A stretch of DNA of 64,000 nucleotides, from assembly GCF_018736045.1 (NCBI RefSeq), contig NZ_CP076132.1, positions 4,673,501 to 4,737,500 on the forward strand, given 5' to 3'. This DNA comes from Flammeovirga yaeyamensis (GTDB lineage Bacteria; Bacteroidota; Bacteroidia; Cytophagales; Flammeovirgaceae). Both the position numbers and the translations under genes were made by a program. A model generated the notes under the pieces. The model was given only the letters and a program-made list of their open reading frames with translations, was not told the origin of the DNA and searched no databases. Positions 25,773 through 34,615 of this stretch are shown here, piece by piece (the stretch's first letter is position 1; each line of letters starts with the position of its first letter).

Positions 25773-28019
25773 ATGACTATGAAAAACATATCAACCCTAA
25801 TATTTATAACTCTATTATCCTTTTTATCATTCCAAACCGAGGCAAAAAAGATTGCTTTAGTGATCGGAATAGATACTTACGTTCCTAAGGAACAGGTCAA
25901 TCAAAAAATTACATGGAAGAATTTAAATGGTGCAGTGCGTGATGCAAATGCGATGGCAAATGTACTAAAGTGTAAATATCAATTTGATGAGATTCGTTTG
26001 CTAGATTCGCCTGATAAGACCACAATGCAGGAATTAAAATCATCTTTTCAATGGCTAGTGGATCAGACCAAGAACGGTGATATTGTATTCGTTTATTATG
26101 CAGGACATGGCTCACAGGTAGAAAACTCCATGCACTTTGAGGCCGATAAGATGCAAGAATGTATTGTTCCTTCGGATGCTTATAAAGGTGATCAAAATTA
26201 TATTTTAGATATAGAACTTAATAAATACTTCTTGGGTATCACTAAAAAGAAAGGAAAATTAACCACCATTTTTGATAGCTGCCATAGTGGATCTGTTACT
26301 AGAGGTGCAAGTTCTGGAACATCTCCTGAACCTGTAACAAGAAGTTTGAATTATACTTTCCCCGACATCAAAACGACTGTGGAGAAAACGATTCCTCCTT
26401 CAACACAGGGTGCTTTAGTGATCTCGGCTGCACAAAATAACGAATTAGCTTCTGAGACGGTTAATCAAGAAGGTCTTCCACAAGGGGCTTTTACAGATGC
26501 TTTTCTAAAGGCGATCAATGCTTCACCTGCTCAGGAAGATGCGGCTACTTTAGAAAAAAGAATCCGTTCGCTTTTAAGGTTCAGTGGTAAAACACAGACG
26601 CCTACTTTTGAAGGTGATAAAGAACGTATGTCGAGCTCTCTTTTTGGAGAGGTAGTATCTTCTTCTGATTCTCCATTATTCTTTGTGGAGAAGATAAATG
26701 CAGCAAACGGTGAATTAAAAATATTGGGAGGAGCTGCCTTACAGTTAACCAAAGGTAGTATTTTAAGTGATGACAAAGGAAATGAAATTGAAATCACTTT
26801 ACTCGATGGTATGACCAACTCTTATGGCAAAGTAGCCAAAGGCCAACTATCTGATATTAAAGAGGGTGACGCATTTGAAATTAAAACACTCATTCATAAA
26901 GGAACGGCCAACCTAAAGGTATATATTCCAGTTAGCTCTTTATCGGATGATCAATTAAAAGGTTTTTCCACTACAATTGCTTCTCTTTCTAGTGATTTTA
27001 ATATGGTAAAACCATGGGATAGTCATCAGTTTACTGTGGCCTACCAAGAAAGTGAAAAGTTATGGGTCATGACTTCTCATGATGGCAACCAAAGATCGAA
27101 CAAATCACTTGATAAAAAGAGCATTGAGTTAATGCTAAAAGAATTAGGAGGAACAAAAACAAGTACATTATCTGTTATTCTTCCATTATCAAAAGAGAAA
27201 AGTAATAAATTAAATGCAACATTAAAGGAGACGGCCACTCAGGTAACAAACAATGAGAATGAAGCTTTGTATAGTTTAGCCGGGATTTCACATCAAGGAA
27301 AATTGGCTTACTCCTGGGTCTTACTCTCTGCTGATGTTTCTCAGAATAATGAGTTAAGAACGCTGCCACTATATGCCGATCCTCAAATTTCAACATCATC
27401 CAACTTTATATTTAACCTAGAAAGCCAAGCACAAAAAATCGGTGCCGCTAAAAAGTGGATGACGTTAAGATCGCCAGTAAAGATGACATTCCCTTACGAA
27501 CTCTGCTTGATCAATTTAGACAACAACGAAGTAATTAATGAGGGCAAAGTGTATGAAGGACAAAATATGCGTTTGGCTTTTAAAAAGGATCAAACACTTT
27601 TCCCTGCCTGGAAAAAACAAAACATGTTCCTGTATGTCTTCATCATCGATAATGCTGGAGGAATGCAGTTGGTTCTCCCTTATCAATTCTCGGACAATAA
27701 ATCAGATAATATCTTAGAAGGATATGCTAAAGATGTAGTTCCTGTTAACTTAGAAGGAAACTATATCGATTTTACGGTATCCGGAACGGGAGTAGATAAA
27801 ATGTTCTTACTCGCTTCCGAAGAAGCCATTCCAAATGCTGAAATGCTATTTAATGTTGACGGTGTGAGAAGTCAATCAAGAGGAGAAGCACCTAATGCAC
27901 TTACTGATCTTCTTGGTAGTATCAACACCAACACAAGAGGTTTGAGTATGAAACCTAGACGTGTGGAGACGGTGTGGAGTATCAGCTCGAAGGTATTTGA
28001 GTCTTGTGAGGCACAGTAA
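25773..28019 (+). CDS. Secreted caspase-family (C14, metacaspase-like) protease with C-terminal beta domain
   Basis: 748 residues; the start may be 25773 or the second ATG at 25779. The signal peptide ends near LSFQTEA. The caspase p20 fold starts at IALVIGIDTY. The catalytic His112 is in YYAGHGSQ and Cys170 is in FDSCHSGS, followed by a Ser/Gly-rich loop and AAQNNELASE. Residues about 310-500 resemble a beta-domain, and the C-terminal part about 590-730 resembles the DUF4384 domain often found downstream of bacterial caspases (LYVFIIDNAGGMQLVLPYQF). It is exported, which distinguishes it from cytoplasmic type III CBASS-like effectors. It does not share an operon with the following dynamin cluster, because the hairpin at 28060-28091 lies between. 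Confidence 0.9.
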   Translation: MTMKNISTLIFITLLSFLSFQTEAKKIALVIGIDTYVPKEQVNQKITWKNLNGAVRDANAMANVLKCKYQFDEIRLLDSPDKTTMQELKSSFQWLVDQTKNGDIVFVYYAGHGSQVENSMHFEADKMQECIVPSDAYKGDQNYILDIELNKYFLGITKKKGKLTTIFDSCHSGSVTRGASSGTSPEPVTRSLNYTFPDIKTTVEKTIPPSTQGALVISAAQNNELASETVNQEGLPQGAFTDAFLKAINASPAQEDAATLEKRIRSLLRFSGKTQTPTFEGDKERMSSSLFGEVVSSSDSPLFFVEKINAANGELKILGGAALQLTKGSILSDDKGNEIEITLLDGMTNSYGKVAKGQLSDIKEGDAFEIKTLIHKGTANLKVYIPVSSLSDDQLKGFSTTIASLSSDFNMVKPWDSHQFTVAYQESEKLWVMTSHDGNQRSNKSLDKKSIELMLKELGGTKTSTLSVILPLSKEKSNKLNATLKETATQVTNNENEALYSLAGISHQGKLAYSWVLLSADVSQNNELRTLPLYADPQISTSSNFIFNLESQAQKIGAAKKWMTLRSPVKMTFPYELCLINLDNNEVINEGKVYEGQNMRLAFKKDQTLFPAWKKQNMFLYVFIIDNAGGMQLVLPYQFSDNKSDNILEGYAKDVVPVNLEGNYIDFTVSGTGVDKMFLLASEEAIPNAEMLFNVDGVRSQSRGEAPNALTDLLGSINTNTRGLSMKPRRVETVWSISSKVFESCEAQ

Positions 28020-28059
28020 ATTTTAGGGAATAAGTAATAGGTAATAACTAATAAGAGAA

Positions 28060-28091
28060 GCCATTAAGTGATTTTTAGATTGCTTGATGGC
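28060..28091 (+). terminator. Terminator after the caspase gene
   Basis: GCCATTAAG pairs with CTTGATGGC (one G-T pair), followed by TTTTTT. Confidence 0.8.
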
Positions 28092-28210
28092 TTTTTTATA
28101 TGTAACAATTTTATGGTTGGTTACTTATGTTTTATTAATTAGTAACATTGTAACTTTTTTATTTAGTTTGCAGTTAAACAACTATCTATAACATTAAATA
28201 ATCGAATACT

Positions 28211-28429
28211 ATGCCTGTTTTCACAGCTACATTAAAACACTCCGGTACTACTAATGGAGTGAGATACGAAAAAGGAATGTCTGTTCAAGTGGTCTCTCAA
28301 ACCACTTCCAATCCACTTACTGTAAATGGAGGAAAACCTGTCATCGACGCATTTATGCGTATGTATGGAATTGATATTAAAAAAGCGGGGTTGGTGAGCT
28401 CGGCGTATGTGGAGGTTAGATTAGGATAG
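28211..28429 (+). CDS. DUF6140-like small protein at the head of the dynamin operon
   Basis: 72 residues. The sequence NGVRYEKGMSVQVVSQTTSN, then PLTVNGGKPVIDAFMRMYGI and DIKKAG, matches what I recall of the DUF6140 family of Bacteroidota proteins. It is a compact, all-beta-plus-helix protein without signal peptide or TM segment. No function is known. Its stop lies 36 bp before the first dynamin-like GTPase, in the same orientation, and no terminator lies between, so it is the first gene of the transcript. The family call is from memory. Confidence 0.65.
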   Translation: MPVFTATLKHSGTTNGVRYEKGMSVQVVSQTTSNPLTVNGGKPVIDAFMRMYGIDIKKAGLVSSAYVEVRLG

Positions 28430-28465
28430 TTTTCAATAACCTTTAAAAGATTAACATCATTTATT

Positions 28466-30190
28466 ATGAATACAAAAGATACTATTTTATCAATTTCAGA
28501 TAAATACGAATTAAAGAATATTACTGAAAAAATAAATAAATTTAAAGCAACAGAAGAGAATGTAAATGTTGCTTTTTTAGGTGAATTTTCATCAGGTAAA
28601 ACCTCTTTAATCAACGCTTTACTTAAAAAGAAGTTTTTACCAATGTTTGACAAACCTACAACAGCTGTTATTACCGAAATTAAATCCGGAGATAAAAATA
28701 AGTTTGAAGTAGTAGCAACAGATATAGATGGTTCTGAAAATCGAAGAGAAATTTCTGTTTCAAATCTAGCAGAGGAAGTTCAAAAAGATTCAAATAACAA
28801 TCGTATTGAAATTGAAATAAAAAATACAGAGTTATTAGATGAAAAAACAGTACTCATTGACACTCCTGGTGTTGCCTCTATTAATGATACACATTCAGAT
28901 GTTACTTATGGGTATTTACCAACAGTTGATGTTGCTTTTGTGGTTGTGAATGTAAATATGGGCAGTATTTCAAAAGGGTTAGAGCAATTTATCAATCAAT
29001 ATCCTGATGATATTAAATCTAAAATCTATTTTGTGCTAACACATGTAGATACAAAATCTGAAGCACAAGTAGAAAAACTTGAAAATGAGTTTAAAACTGC
29101 TTTATCTCCAATTATTGCCAATCCTAAAATTTTCAAAGTATCTTCTAAAAAAGCAATTGAAGGGAATACAAATAATAACACCGAACTTTATCAAAGATCT
29201 GGTGTCGCTGAAATTGCAAATGTTATTTCTAATGAAATTCCACAATATAAATTAGAAGTACAAAGGAAAAAAGAAAATGAATTTTTAAAGCAATGTAATA
29301 AAGATCTGTTAGTACAACTTGAAACTATCAAAGATGGATTGTCATATAATTCCGAAGAGTATGATCAAGAAATTAAGACAATATCAGCAGAACTTGAAAA
29401 GTTACAAAGAGCGGAAAAAAGTCTAAAACAGGAATTGCAAAATACAAAAAATGATATTACTCTAAACGCTAGACGTATAGCTGCTAATATTACACCTGAA
29501 ATACTCAGCCTAATGACTCAAAATGGTGATATTTCTGAAAGTATTGTCAAAATGGTGGACGGTATTCAAAGACAAATTGAATTAGGGCTAGATTCATTAG
29601 AAAAAGTGGAAAACCCTACACTTGATGAACAAATCAAGAATAGTGTATTGCAGAGTATTGAACAAGAATTTAGAGGTACTTTTGAGACTGCAAATAGTAT
29701 TTCTGGTATTGCTAATATGGCATTAACAGCTTATATAGGTGGAGGTACAGGAGTTGCAGGAAATTTATTAGAAATGGGAATTGGTAAACTTTTAAATGAC
29801 ACTGCAGAAACGAGTAAATCTACTTCTACTACTAAATCCACGAACACCAATACTGCAAAAGGAAGTAGTTTTAAATCAATGGCAGGATCATTTATTAATC
29901 AATTAAATATAATTGGACGTGGAAAAGATTTTCTCCTAGAAAAAACGATGTCTGATAAGATTAATTTTTCTCTACAAAATAAAGCATCAGAACAAGTTAA
30001 CATTGCTTTTAACTATGTTGAGAAGTCACTCTCAAAAGTATTGGATAGTGAGTATTTACAACCAATTAATGAAAAGCAAGAGGCTTTAAAAGCTATTCGA
30101 GGTCAAAGAAATAACTCTTTTGATCAAATTGATGCAAGTAAACAAGCGATTAAAAACGATATTCAACAACTTCAAGTTTTATCACTATAA
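28466..30190 (+). CDS. Dynamin-like GTPase 1
   Basis: 574 residues. The GTPase domain starts at the N-terminus: P-loop GEFSSGKTS at residues 39-47, switch I Thr in PTTAV (about 65-66), DTPG at 132-135 and THVD at 192-195 (the TKxD equivalent). After residue 265 a long helical region follows, with coiled-coil sections at 280-340 and 350-410 and a short weakly hydrophobic Gly-rich patch at about 412-436 (ANMALTAYIGGGTGVAG). This is the usual layout of bacterial dynamin-like proteins, with the stalk carrying a membrane-contacting element. The next GTPase gene begins 12 bp downstream. Confidence 0.88.
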   Translation: MNTKDTILSISDKYELKNITEKINKFKATEENVNVAFLGEFSSGKTSLINALLKKKFLPMFDKPTTAVITEIKSGDKNKFEVVATDIDGSENRREISVSNLAEEVQKDSNNNRIEIEIKNTELLDEKTVLIDTPGVASINDTHSDVTYGYLPTVDVAFVVVNVNMGSISKGLEQFINQYPDDIKSKIYFVLTHVDTKSEAQVEKLENEFKTALSPIIANPKIFKVSSKKAIEGNTNNNTELYQRSGVAEIANVISNEIPQYKLEVQRKKENEFLKQCNKDLLVQLETIKDGLSYNSEEYDQEIKTISAELEKLQRAEKSLKQELQNTKNDITLNARRIAANITPEILSLMTQNGDISESIVKMVDGIQRQIELGLDSLEKVENPTLDEQIKNSVLQSIEQEFRGTFETANSISGIANMALTAYIGGGTGVAGNLLEMGIGKLLNDTAETSKSTSTTKSTNTNTAKGSSFKSMAGSFINQLNIIGRGKDFLLEKTMSDKINFSLQNKASEQVNIAFNYVEKSLSKVLDSEYLQPINEKQEALKAIRGQRNNSFDQIDASKQAIKNDIQQLQVLSL

Positions 30191-30202
30191 ACAATAGACA
30201 TC

Positions 30203-31978
30203 ATGAGTAAAAAAATAAATATAGATAAGTTTCAAAATATATTAGAAAGTTATAGTCGCTATATATTATATCCTCTACACACAAACTCTTACTACTTCAT
30301 TAACAGTATTCTTCCTAATCCAGAAGAAAGGAAAGGTGAATTAGTAGAAAAAAATAATAATATAAGAGATCTTGAAAAAGAACTAACTAGCCTTGAGTCA
30401 GAAATTAAAAAAGGGAATGAACCTTTAAAACTAGGCATTGTTGGTGGTTTTTCTACTGGTAAATCGTCTTTTATTAATGCTCTTATTGGGGAAGAATTAC
30501 TTGGCGTTAAATTACAGCCTGCAACAGCACAAGTAACATACCTCAAATATGGGGAAAAGTTAACCTATAAAAAAGTATTAAAGAGTGGAGAAGAAATTAT
30601 AATATCTCCTGAGGTCTATCAAAATGCAAGTAATCATGCTGATAATAATGTGGCAAAAGCAGGTGATAGTGATCTTTCCCACTTTTTAATTACTTATCCT
30701 GCTCCATTTCTCAGTACCATTAATATCATTGACACTCCAGGTTTCTCTTCAGAAAGTAAAGCTGATGATGAAGTAACAAAAGGTTGGATTGATGAACTTG
30801 ATGCTTTAGTGTGGCTATTTGATGCTAATAAAGTAGGAGATAAAGAAGAGGCTGATTTATTAAATCAATACCGTGATAAAAAAATCATTGGAATTATTAA
30901 TAAAATTGATTCTAAACCTCCTAGTGTTCGAGAAAAAATTAAAGCTGAGGTTGAAAAAACATATGCATTTGATTCTGTATTCTTCTATTCTGCTAAAAAA
31001 ACATTAGATGCTATTACAGGTGAAGTTGAACGAGATGTCCAATTAGAAGCTCTTATTGAAATTTTATTAGAAAATACCGCCTCAAAAGATGATTTACAAA
31101 TAGATATTTCTGCAAAGGAAATAACTGTTCAAAAGAATGGTGATACTCTGTATAATGAAAAGAAAATTCGTGTAAAAGAAAATAAATTTAAAGAATTTGA
31201 AGATGCTTTTCAAAATAGACTTACAGATCTTAAACAAGAAGTACAAAGTATTCTTTTAGAGAACGTGGGTGAACATTACACAGAATTAAATGATTTCAAG
31301 TATGAGGTTATTGATGACCTTTCTAGAGAAGTAAATGCTTTACATAAGCAGTTTATTATTGAAGATAAGAAGTTAAGAAAAACATTTGAAGATACAGATA
31401 ATAACTTAAAAGAATTTTTAGGTAACGAGTTTGATTCATGGCAAAAAGACTTTTTTAATAAACTATTTGATAAAATATTTCAAATACGAGTAGATTCAGG
31501 CATTTTTTCAAGCTCAACAATGATTGAAACAAGAACTGATGATCATGACAAAGCATATTACGACGATCTCAAACAACGTACTGAGAATCGTTTTAATAGC
31601 TTCCTAAATACAATATTAAATAATTATGGTAATACACTAAATAATCTTCAACTGGGAGATCCTAAAGAAATTTCCACTTTATTTGGAGATTCATATAATA
31701 TGCTTTCTACCATTATTGAAGGTCTTGTTGAATCAACAATTGATGGTACAAAAGCTGTAATTAACTGTTTTGAAGATTATGAAACTTCTAATGCTAATGA
31801 TGCTAAAGAATGGTGGACTTATAATTTAGACCTTGCAATTCCCGACGAACAATTAAGAGATTATGTAGCAGTAATTGTTAGTGATGATTTCTTTGACATT
31901 TGTCAGAAAAGAAGTAATGATTACCAACATTACATCAGCGAGTTAAAAGAAATTCAAGAACTAATTAATAACCTATAA
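30203..31978 (+). CDS. Dynamin-like GTPase 2
   Basis: 591 residues. Following about 75 residues of N-terminal helix, the P-loop GGFSTGKSS sits at residues 81-89, switch I Thr in QPATAQVTYLKYG (108), DTPG at 177-180 and NKID at 233-236. A long acidic helical region follows from 300 to the C-terminus, without an obvious TM segment. The N-terminal helix before the GTPase domain is characteristic of dynamin-like rather than Era-like GTPases. It probably acts with the neighbours: the upstream gap is 12 bp and the downstream gap 5 bp. Confidence 0.88.
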   Translation: MSKKINIDKFQNILESYSRYILYPLHTNSYYFINSILPNPEERKGELVEKNNNIRDLEKELTSLESEIKKGNEPLKLGIVGGFSTGKSSFINALIGEELLGVKLQPATAQVTYLKYGEKLTYKKVLKSGEEIIISPEVYQNASNHADNNVAKAGDSDLSHFLITYPAPFLSTINIIDTPGFSSESKADDEVTKGWIDELDALVWLFDANKVGDKEEADLLNQYRDKKIIGIINKIDSKPPSVREKIKAEVEKTYAFDSVFFYSAKKTLDAITGEVERDVQLEALIEILLENTASKDDLQIDISAKEITVQKNGDTLYNEKKIRVKENKFKEFEDAFQNRLTDLKQEVQSILLENVGEHYTELNDFKYEVIDDLSREVNALHKQFIIEDKKLRKTFEDTDNNLKEFLGNEFDSWQKDFFNKLFDKIFQIRVDSGIFSSSTMIETRTDDHDKAYYDDLKQRTENRFNSFLNTILNNYGNTLNNLQLGDPKEISTLFGDSYNMLSTIIEGLVESTIDGTKAVINCFEDYETSNANDAKEWWTYNLDLAIPDEQLRDYVAVIVSDDFFDICQKRSNDYQHYISELKEIQELINNL

Positions 31979-31983
31979 TAACA

Positions 31984-33984
31984 ATGTCAGAATCATTATT
32001 AGCAGGCTTCCAAAAAGATAAAGAAAATCTTCAAAAGGTTTTTCGTCAAATTATAGATCAAAATATTGCTCCTTGTGAAGCACAAGGAAAAGAATATACT
32101 AAAGAATCTGTACAACAGTTAAGCGACGACCTTGATAAAGCAGAATTTACGATTAGTGTTTGTGGACAAATTAATGCAGGTAAATCTACTTTTTTAAATT
32201 ATTTATTGTTTAAAGATAAGGATGTATTACCAGCTGATGATACTCCATGGACTGCAAAGTTAAGTACTATTCGATATGGAGAAAAAGATCAAGCAACAGT
32301 TACATATTATTCTGAAGAGGAATGGAATCAACTCAAAGAATTAAAATATATTGATGAGGATACAAAAGAAGAAATCTCTTTTTATGAAAAATTCTTAGTT
32401 GAAGATGTTGATGAAGCAGCTATGGAAGGCATACATCCTGAGGAACTCATTCATAAAGTATCAAAAAAACAAAAAAACATCCCATTAGATCAATTAAAGA
32501 ATTACGTTACAAAAGGAGGATATTATACTCCTTTTGTACATTCTGTTGATATACAAGTGAATAATGAGATTGCAAAAGGCGTCGTATTTGTAGATACTCC
32601 GGGTCTTAATGACCGAAATGTTTTAAGGTCTAAAGTAACAGAAGATTGGATTTGTCGTTCAAGTGCAGTAATCTACTTGTTCTATACAGGGCAACCTTTA
32701 AGTAGACCTGATTATGATTTTATCGATCAACACTTACAAAGTGTTCCTTCAGAAAAGTTACTATTTGTACTTACAAAGGCTGATACAAGTGAAGATTATG
32801 ATTCTGCACTTGCTTATGTAGAAAATTCTCTAAAAACAGATCCAGAGTTAGCAAAAAGAAAATTAATTTCAGATGACCGTAAAGTATATGCTGTATCTAC
32901 GTTAGCAGCAATTTTAAAATATAAAGAAGAACAAGGTATTGAACTTTCTGATGATGAATACTATCATAAAGAAAGAATGGAAGAAGAAGACTTAGAAGAA
33001 TTTATTGATGAAGCAGGTTATTTTCCAAAATTTGTTTCTGCTATTCAAGAGCATATTATGAGTGATAAAGGAAAATTTATCATCAATAAAGGTCAAAATG
33101 AGGCAAAACAAATTCTAAAGACAAAAGAGCTTGCCCTACAAGGTAAATGTGATGAGCTACAATCTGTTATTAATGATTTAGGGAAAACGGATGAAGAATT
33201 AATAGCGAAATTAGATGAAATTAAGACTCTTATTATAGAAAATGAGAATATTAGTAACGAATTTGGAGATAAAAAATTTGACTTACTTGGTACCTTTGAA
33301 AATGATTTATCGGAGTTAACAAATACTTTTAAGCAAAAAATTATAGAGAAATCTTATAACGAAATCAATAGTCTTAGCTCAGTCAAAGAAAAAATTACTT
33401 TAACTGGTTTCCATGTAAAGTCCGTAATTGAGGCATCTATCTATACCCTTAATAATAATATTCAACAACTTAATATTAATAATAAAGTCGATAATCTTCA
33501 GCAAGAAATTAGTTCCAAAATACGACAAATGCTCGAAGGGAATGATTTAAGTAATCGTTTATCTGTTTTTATGCCTCCTGTAGTACCTTTAAAACAGGTT
33601 TTGGATGGTTTAAATTTAGAAAAACTAGATTCCTCAACACTTAAAAGTACAGCTAGAACGAGAGAATGGTATGGAGCTATAAATGAAACACAAACGATGG
33701 CAAAAATTAAAACTGAAATTGCCCGTTCTGTAGAAGCTTGTACAAATAAGATTTCCACAAAAGTCTATGATAGTATAGAACAACGTATCAATAAATATTT
33801 TGAACAAATGGATCGTAATCTAGATAATGAATTAAAAAAATCTCAAGAACAAGTTAATAATATCCTTAACCAAGATACTAATCAGAAAATATTAGTTAAT
33901 CAACATAAAGAAGAGTTAACTCATAAATTACAAGAATTAAACTCTTTTCAAGAAATAAAAAAACAAATTTCTAATCAAATATAA
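31984..33984 (+). CDS. Dynamin-like GTPase 3
   Basis: 666 residues, the largest of the three. P-loop GQINAGKST at residues 61-69, switch I Thr in DDTPWTAKLS, DTPG at 204-207 and TKAD at 264-267. A large insertion of about 80 acidic residues lies between switch I and DTPG (residues 105-190). A long helical, Lys/Asn/Glu-rich stalk follows to the C-terminus, without an obvious TM helix. It differs from GTPases 1 and 2 in its P-loop (QINAGKS versus FSSGKT and FSTGKS), so these are three distinct paralogues rather than a recent triplication. The next gene starts 2 bp downstream. Confidence 0.88.
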   Translation: MSESLLAGFQKDKENLQKVFRQIIDQNIAPCEAQGKEYTKESVQQLSDDLDKAEFTISVCGQINAGKSTFLNYLLFKDKDVLPADDTPWTAKLSTIRYGEKDQATVTYYSEEEWNQLKELKYIDEDTKEEISFYEKFLVEDVDEAAMEGIHPEELIHKVSKKQKNIPLDQLKNYVTKGGYYTPFVHSVDIQVNNEIAKGVVFVDTPGLNDRNVLRSKVTEDWICRSSAVIYLFYTGQPLSRPDYDFIDQHLQSVPSEKLLFVLTKADTSEDYDSALAYVENSLKTDPELAKRKLISDDRKVYAVSTLAAILKYKEEQGIELSDDEYYHKERMEEEDLEEFIDEAGYFPKFVSAIQEHIMSDKGKFIINKGQNEAKQILKTKELALQGKCDELQSVINDLGKTDEELIAKLDEIKTLIIENENISNEFGDKKFDLLGTFENDLSELTNTFKQKIIEKSYNEINSLSSVKEKITLTGFHVKSVIEASIYTLNNNIQQLNINNKVDNLQQEISSKIRQMLEGNDLSNRLSVFMPPVVPLKQVLDGLNLEKLDSSTLKSTARTREWYGAINETQTMAKIKTEIARSVEACTNKISTKVYDSIEQRINKYFEQMDRNLDNELKKSQEQVNNILNQDTNQKILVNQHKEELTHKLQELNSFQEIKKQISNQI

Positions 33985-33986
33985 AT

Positions 33987-34541
33987 ATGAAGAATATGAA
34001 TAATTTAATCATTTTCGGGAGCGTTTCTTTCGTGATGATCGTTGGTATTTCCAGTTACTATATATATAACACGATTAAGCAAAAAAATAACAATAATAGA
34101 AAGTCTAATTTTAAAAAGGATGTCCAAAATATTAGTGTAGAATCTATCACTAATAAATTAAATACTTACTTAGAAGAAGTGAAGCTAGATTCAAAAAAAT
34201 ACTTCGTAAGTAATAAATTGGTTATAGCTTTTAACAATCAGGAGTTAGATATTAATTATACCAATACAATTGAATCAAAAACAGTATATGATTTTGGTTT
34301 TACGGAGGATGAAATAAACCAAGCACTTACCTTTCTACATCAGAAGGCTAATAAAGTGGCTAATAAAAATATTAATAAACTAAAAGCACTTTCATTTTTA
34401 ATTGATTACAACAAAGTCATTGGTAAAAAAGAAGGATTACAAGAAAGTAATGACACTTACAATTTAGCTAGTATGAATCAAGAAGTATTTGAACAAATTG
34501 AAAACAATTTGGAGAAAAGTATCAATAGATTAGTTGGATAA
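33987..34541 (+). CDS. Single-TM membrane protein of the dynamin operon
   Basis: 184 residues. One N-terminal TM segment (about residues 5-27; LIIFGSVSFVMIVGISSYYI) is followed by a basic, Asn-rich linker, which suggests the C-terminal 150 residues are cytoplasmic. This domain is helical with no recognised family. It starts 2 bp after GTPase 3, so it is certainly cotranscribed, and as an inner-membrane protein it may be the anchor or recruitment factor of the soluble GTPases; this is inference. Confidence 0.75.
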   Translation: MKNMNNLIIFGSVSFVMIVGISSYYIYNTIKQKNNNNRKSNFKKDVQNISVESITNKLNTYLEEVKLDSKKYFVSNKLVIAFNNQELDINYTNTIESKTVYDFGFTEDEINQALTFLHQKANKVANKNINKLKALSFLIDYNKVIGKKEGLQESNDTYNLASMNQEVFEQIENNLEKSINRLVG

Positions 34542-34556
34542 TTTTAGAATCACAAG

Positions 34557-34595
34557 ACCTTATAGAAGATCTTGTTAGAATTTCTTCTATAAGGT
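34557..34595 (+). terminator. Strong hairpin between the GTPase operon and the TPR gene
   Basis: ACCTTATAGAAG and CTTCTATAAGGT form a perfect 12-bp stem with a 15-nt loop followed by TTTATATTT. It begins 16 bp after the TM-protein gene and ends 21 bp before the TPR gene. It is either a terminator or a partial attenuator that lowers TPR expression. Confidence 0.7.
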
Positions 34596-34615
34596 TTTAT
34601 ATTTAACCACATAAA

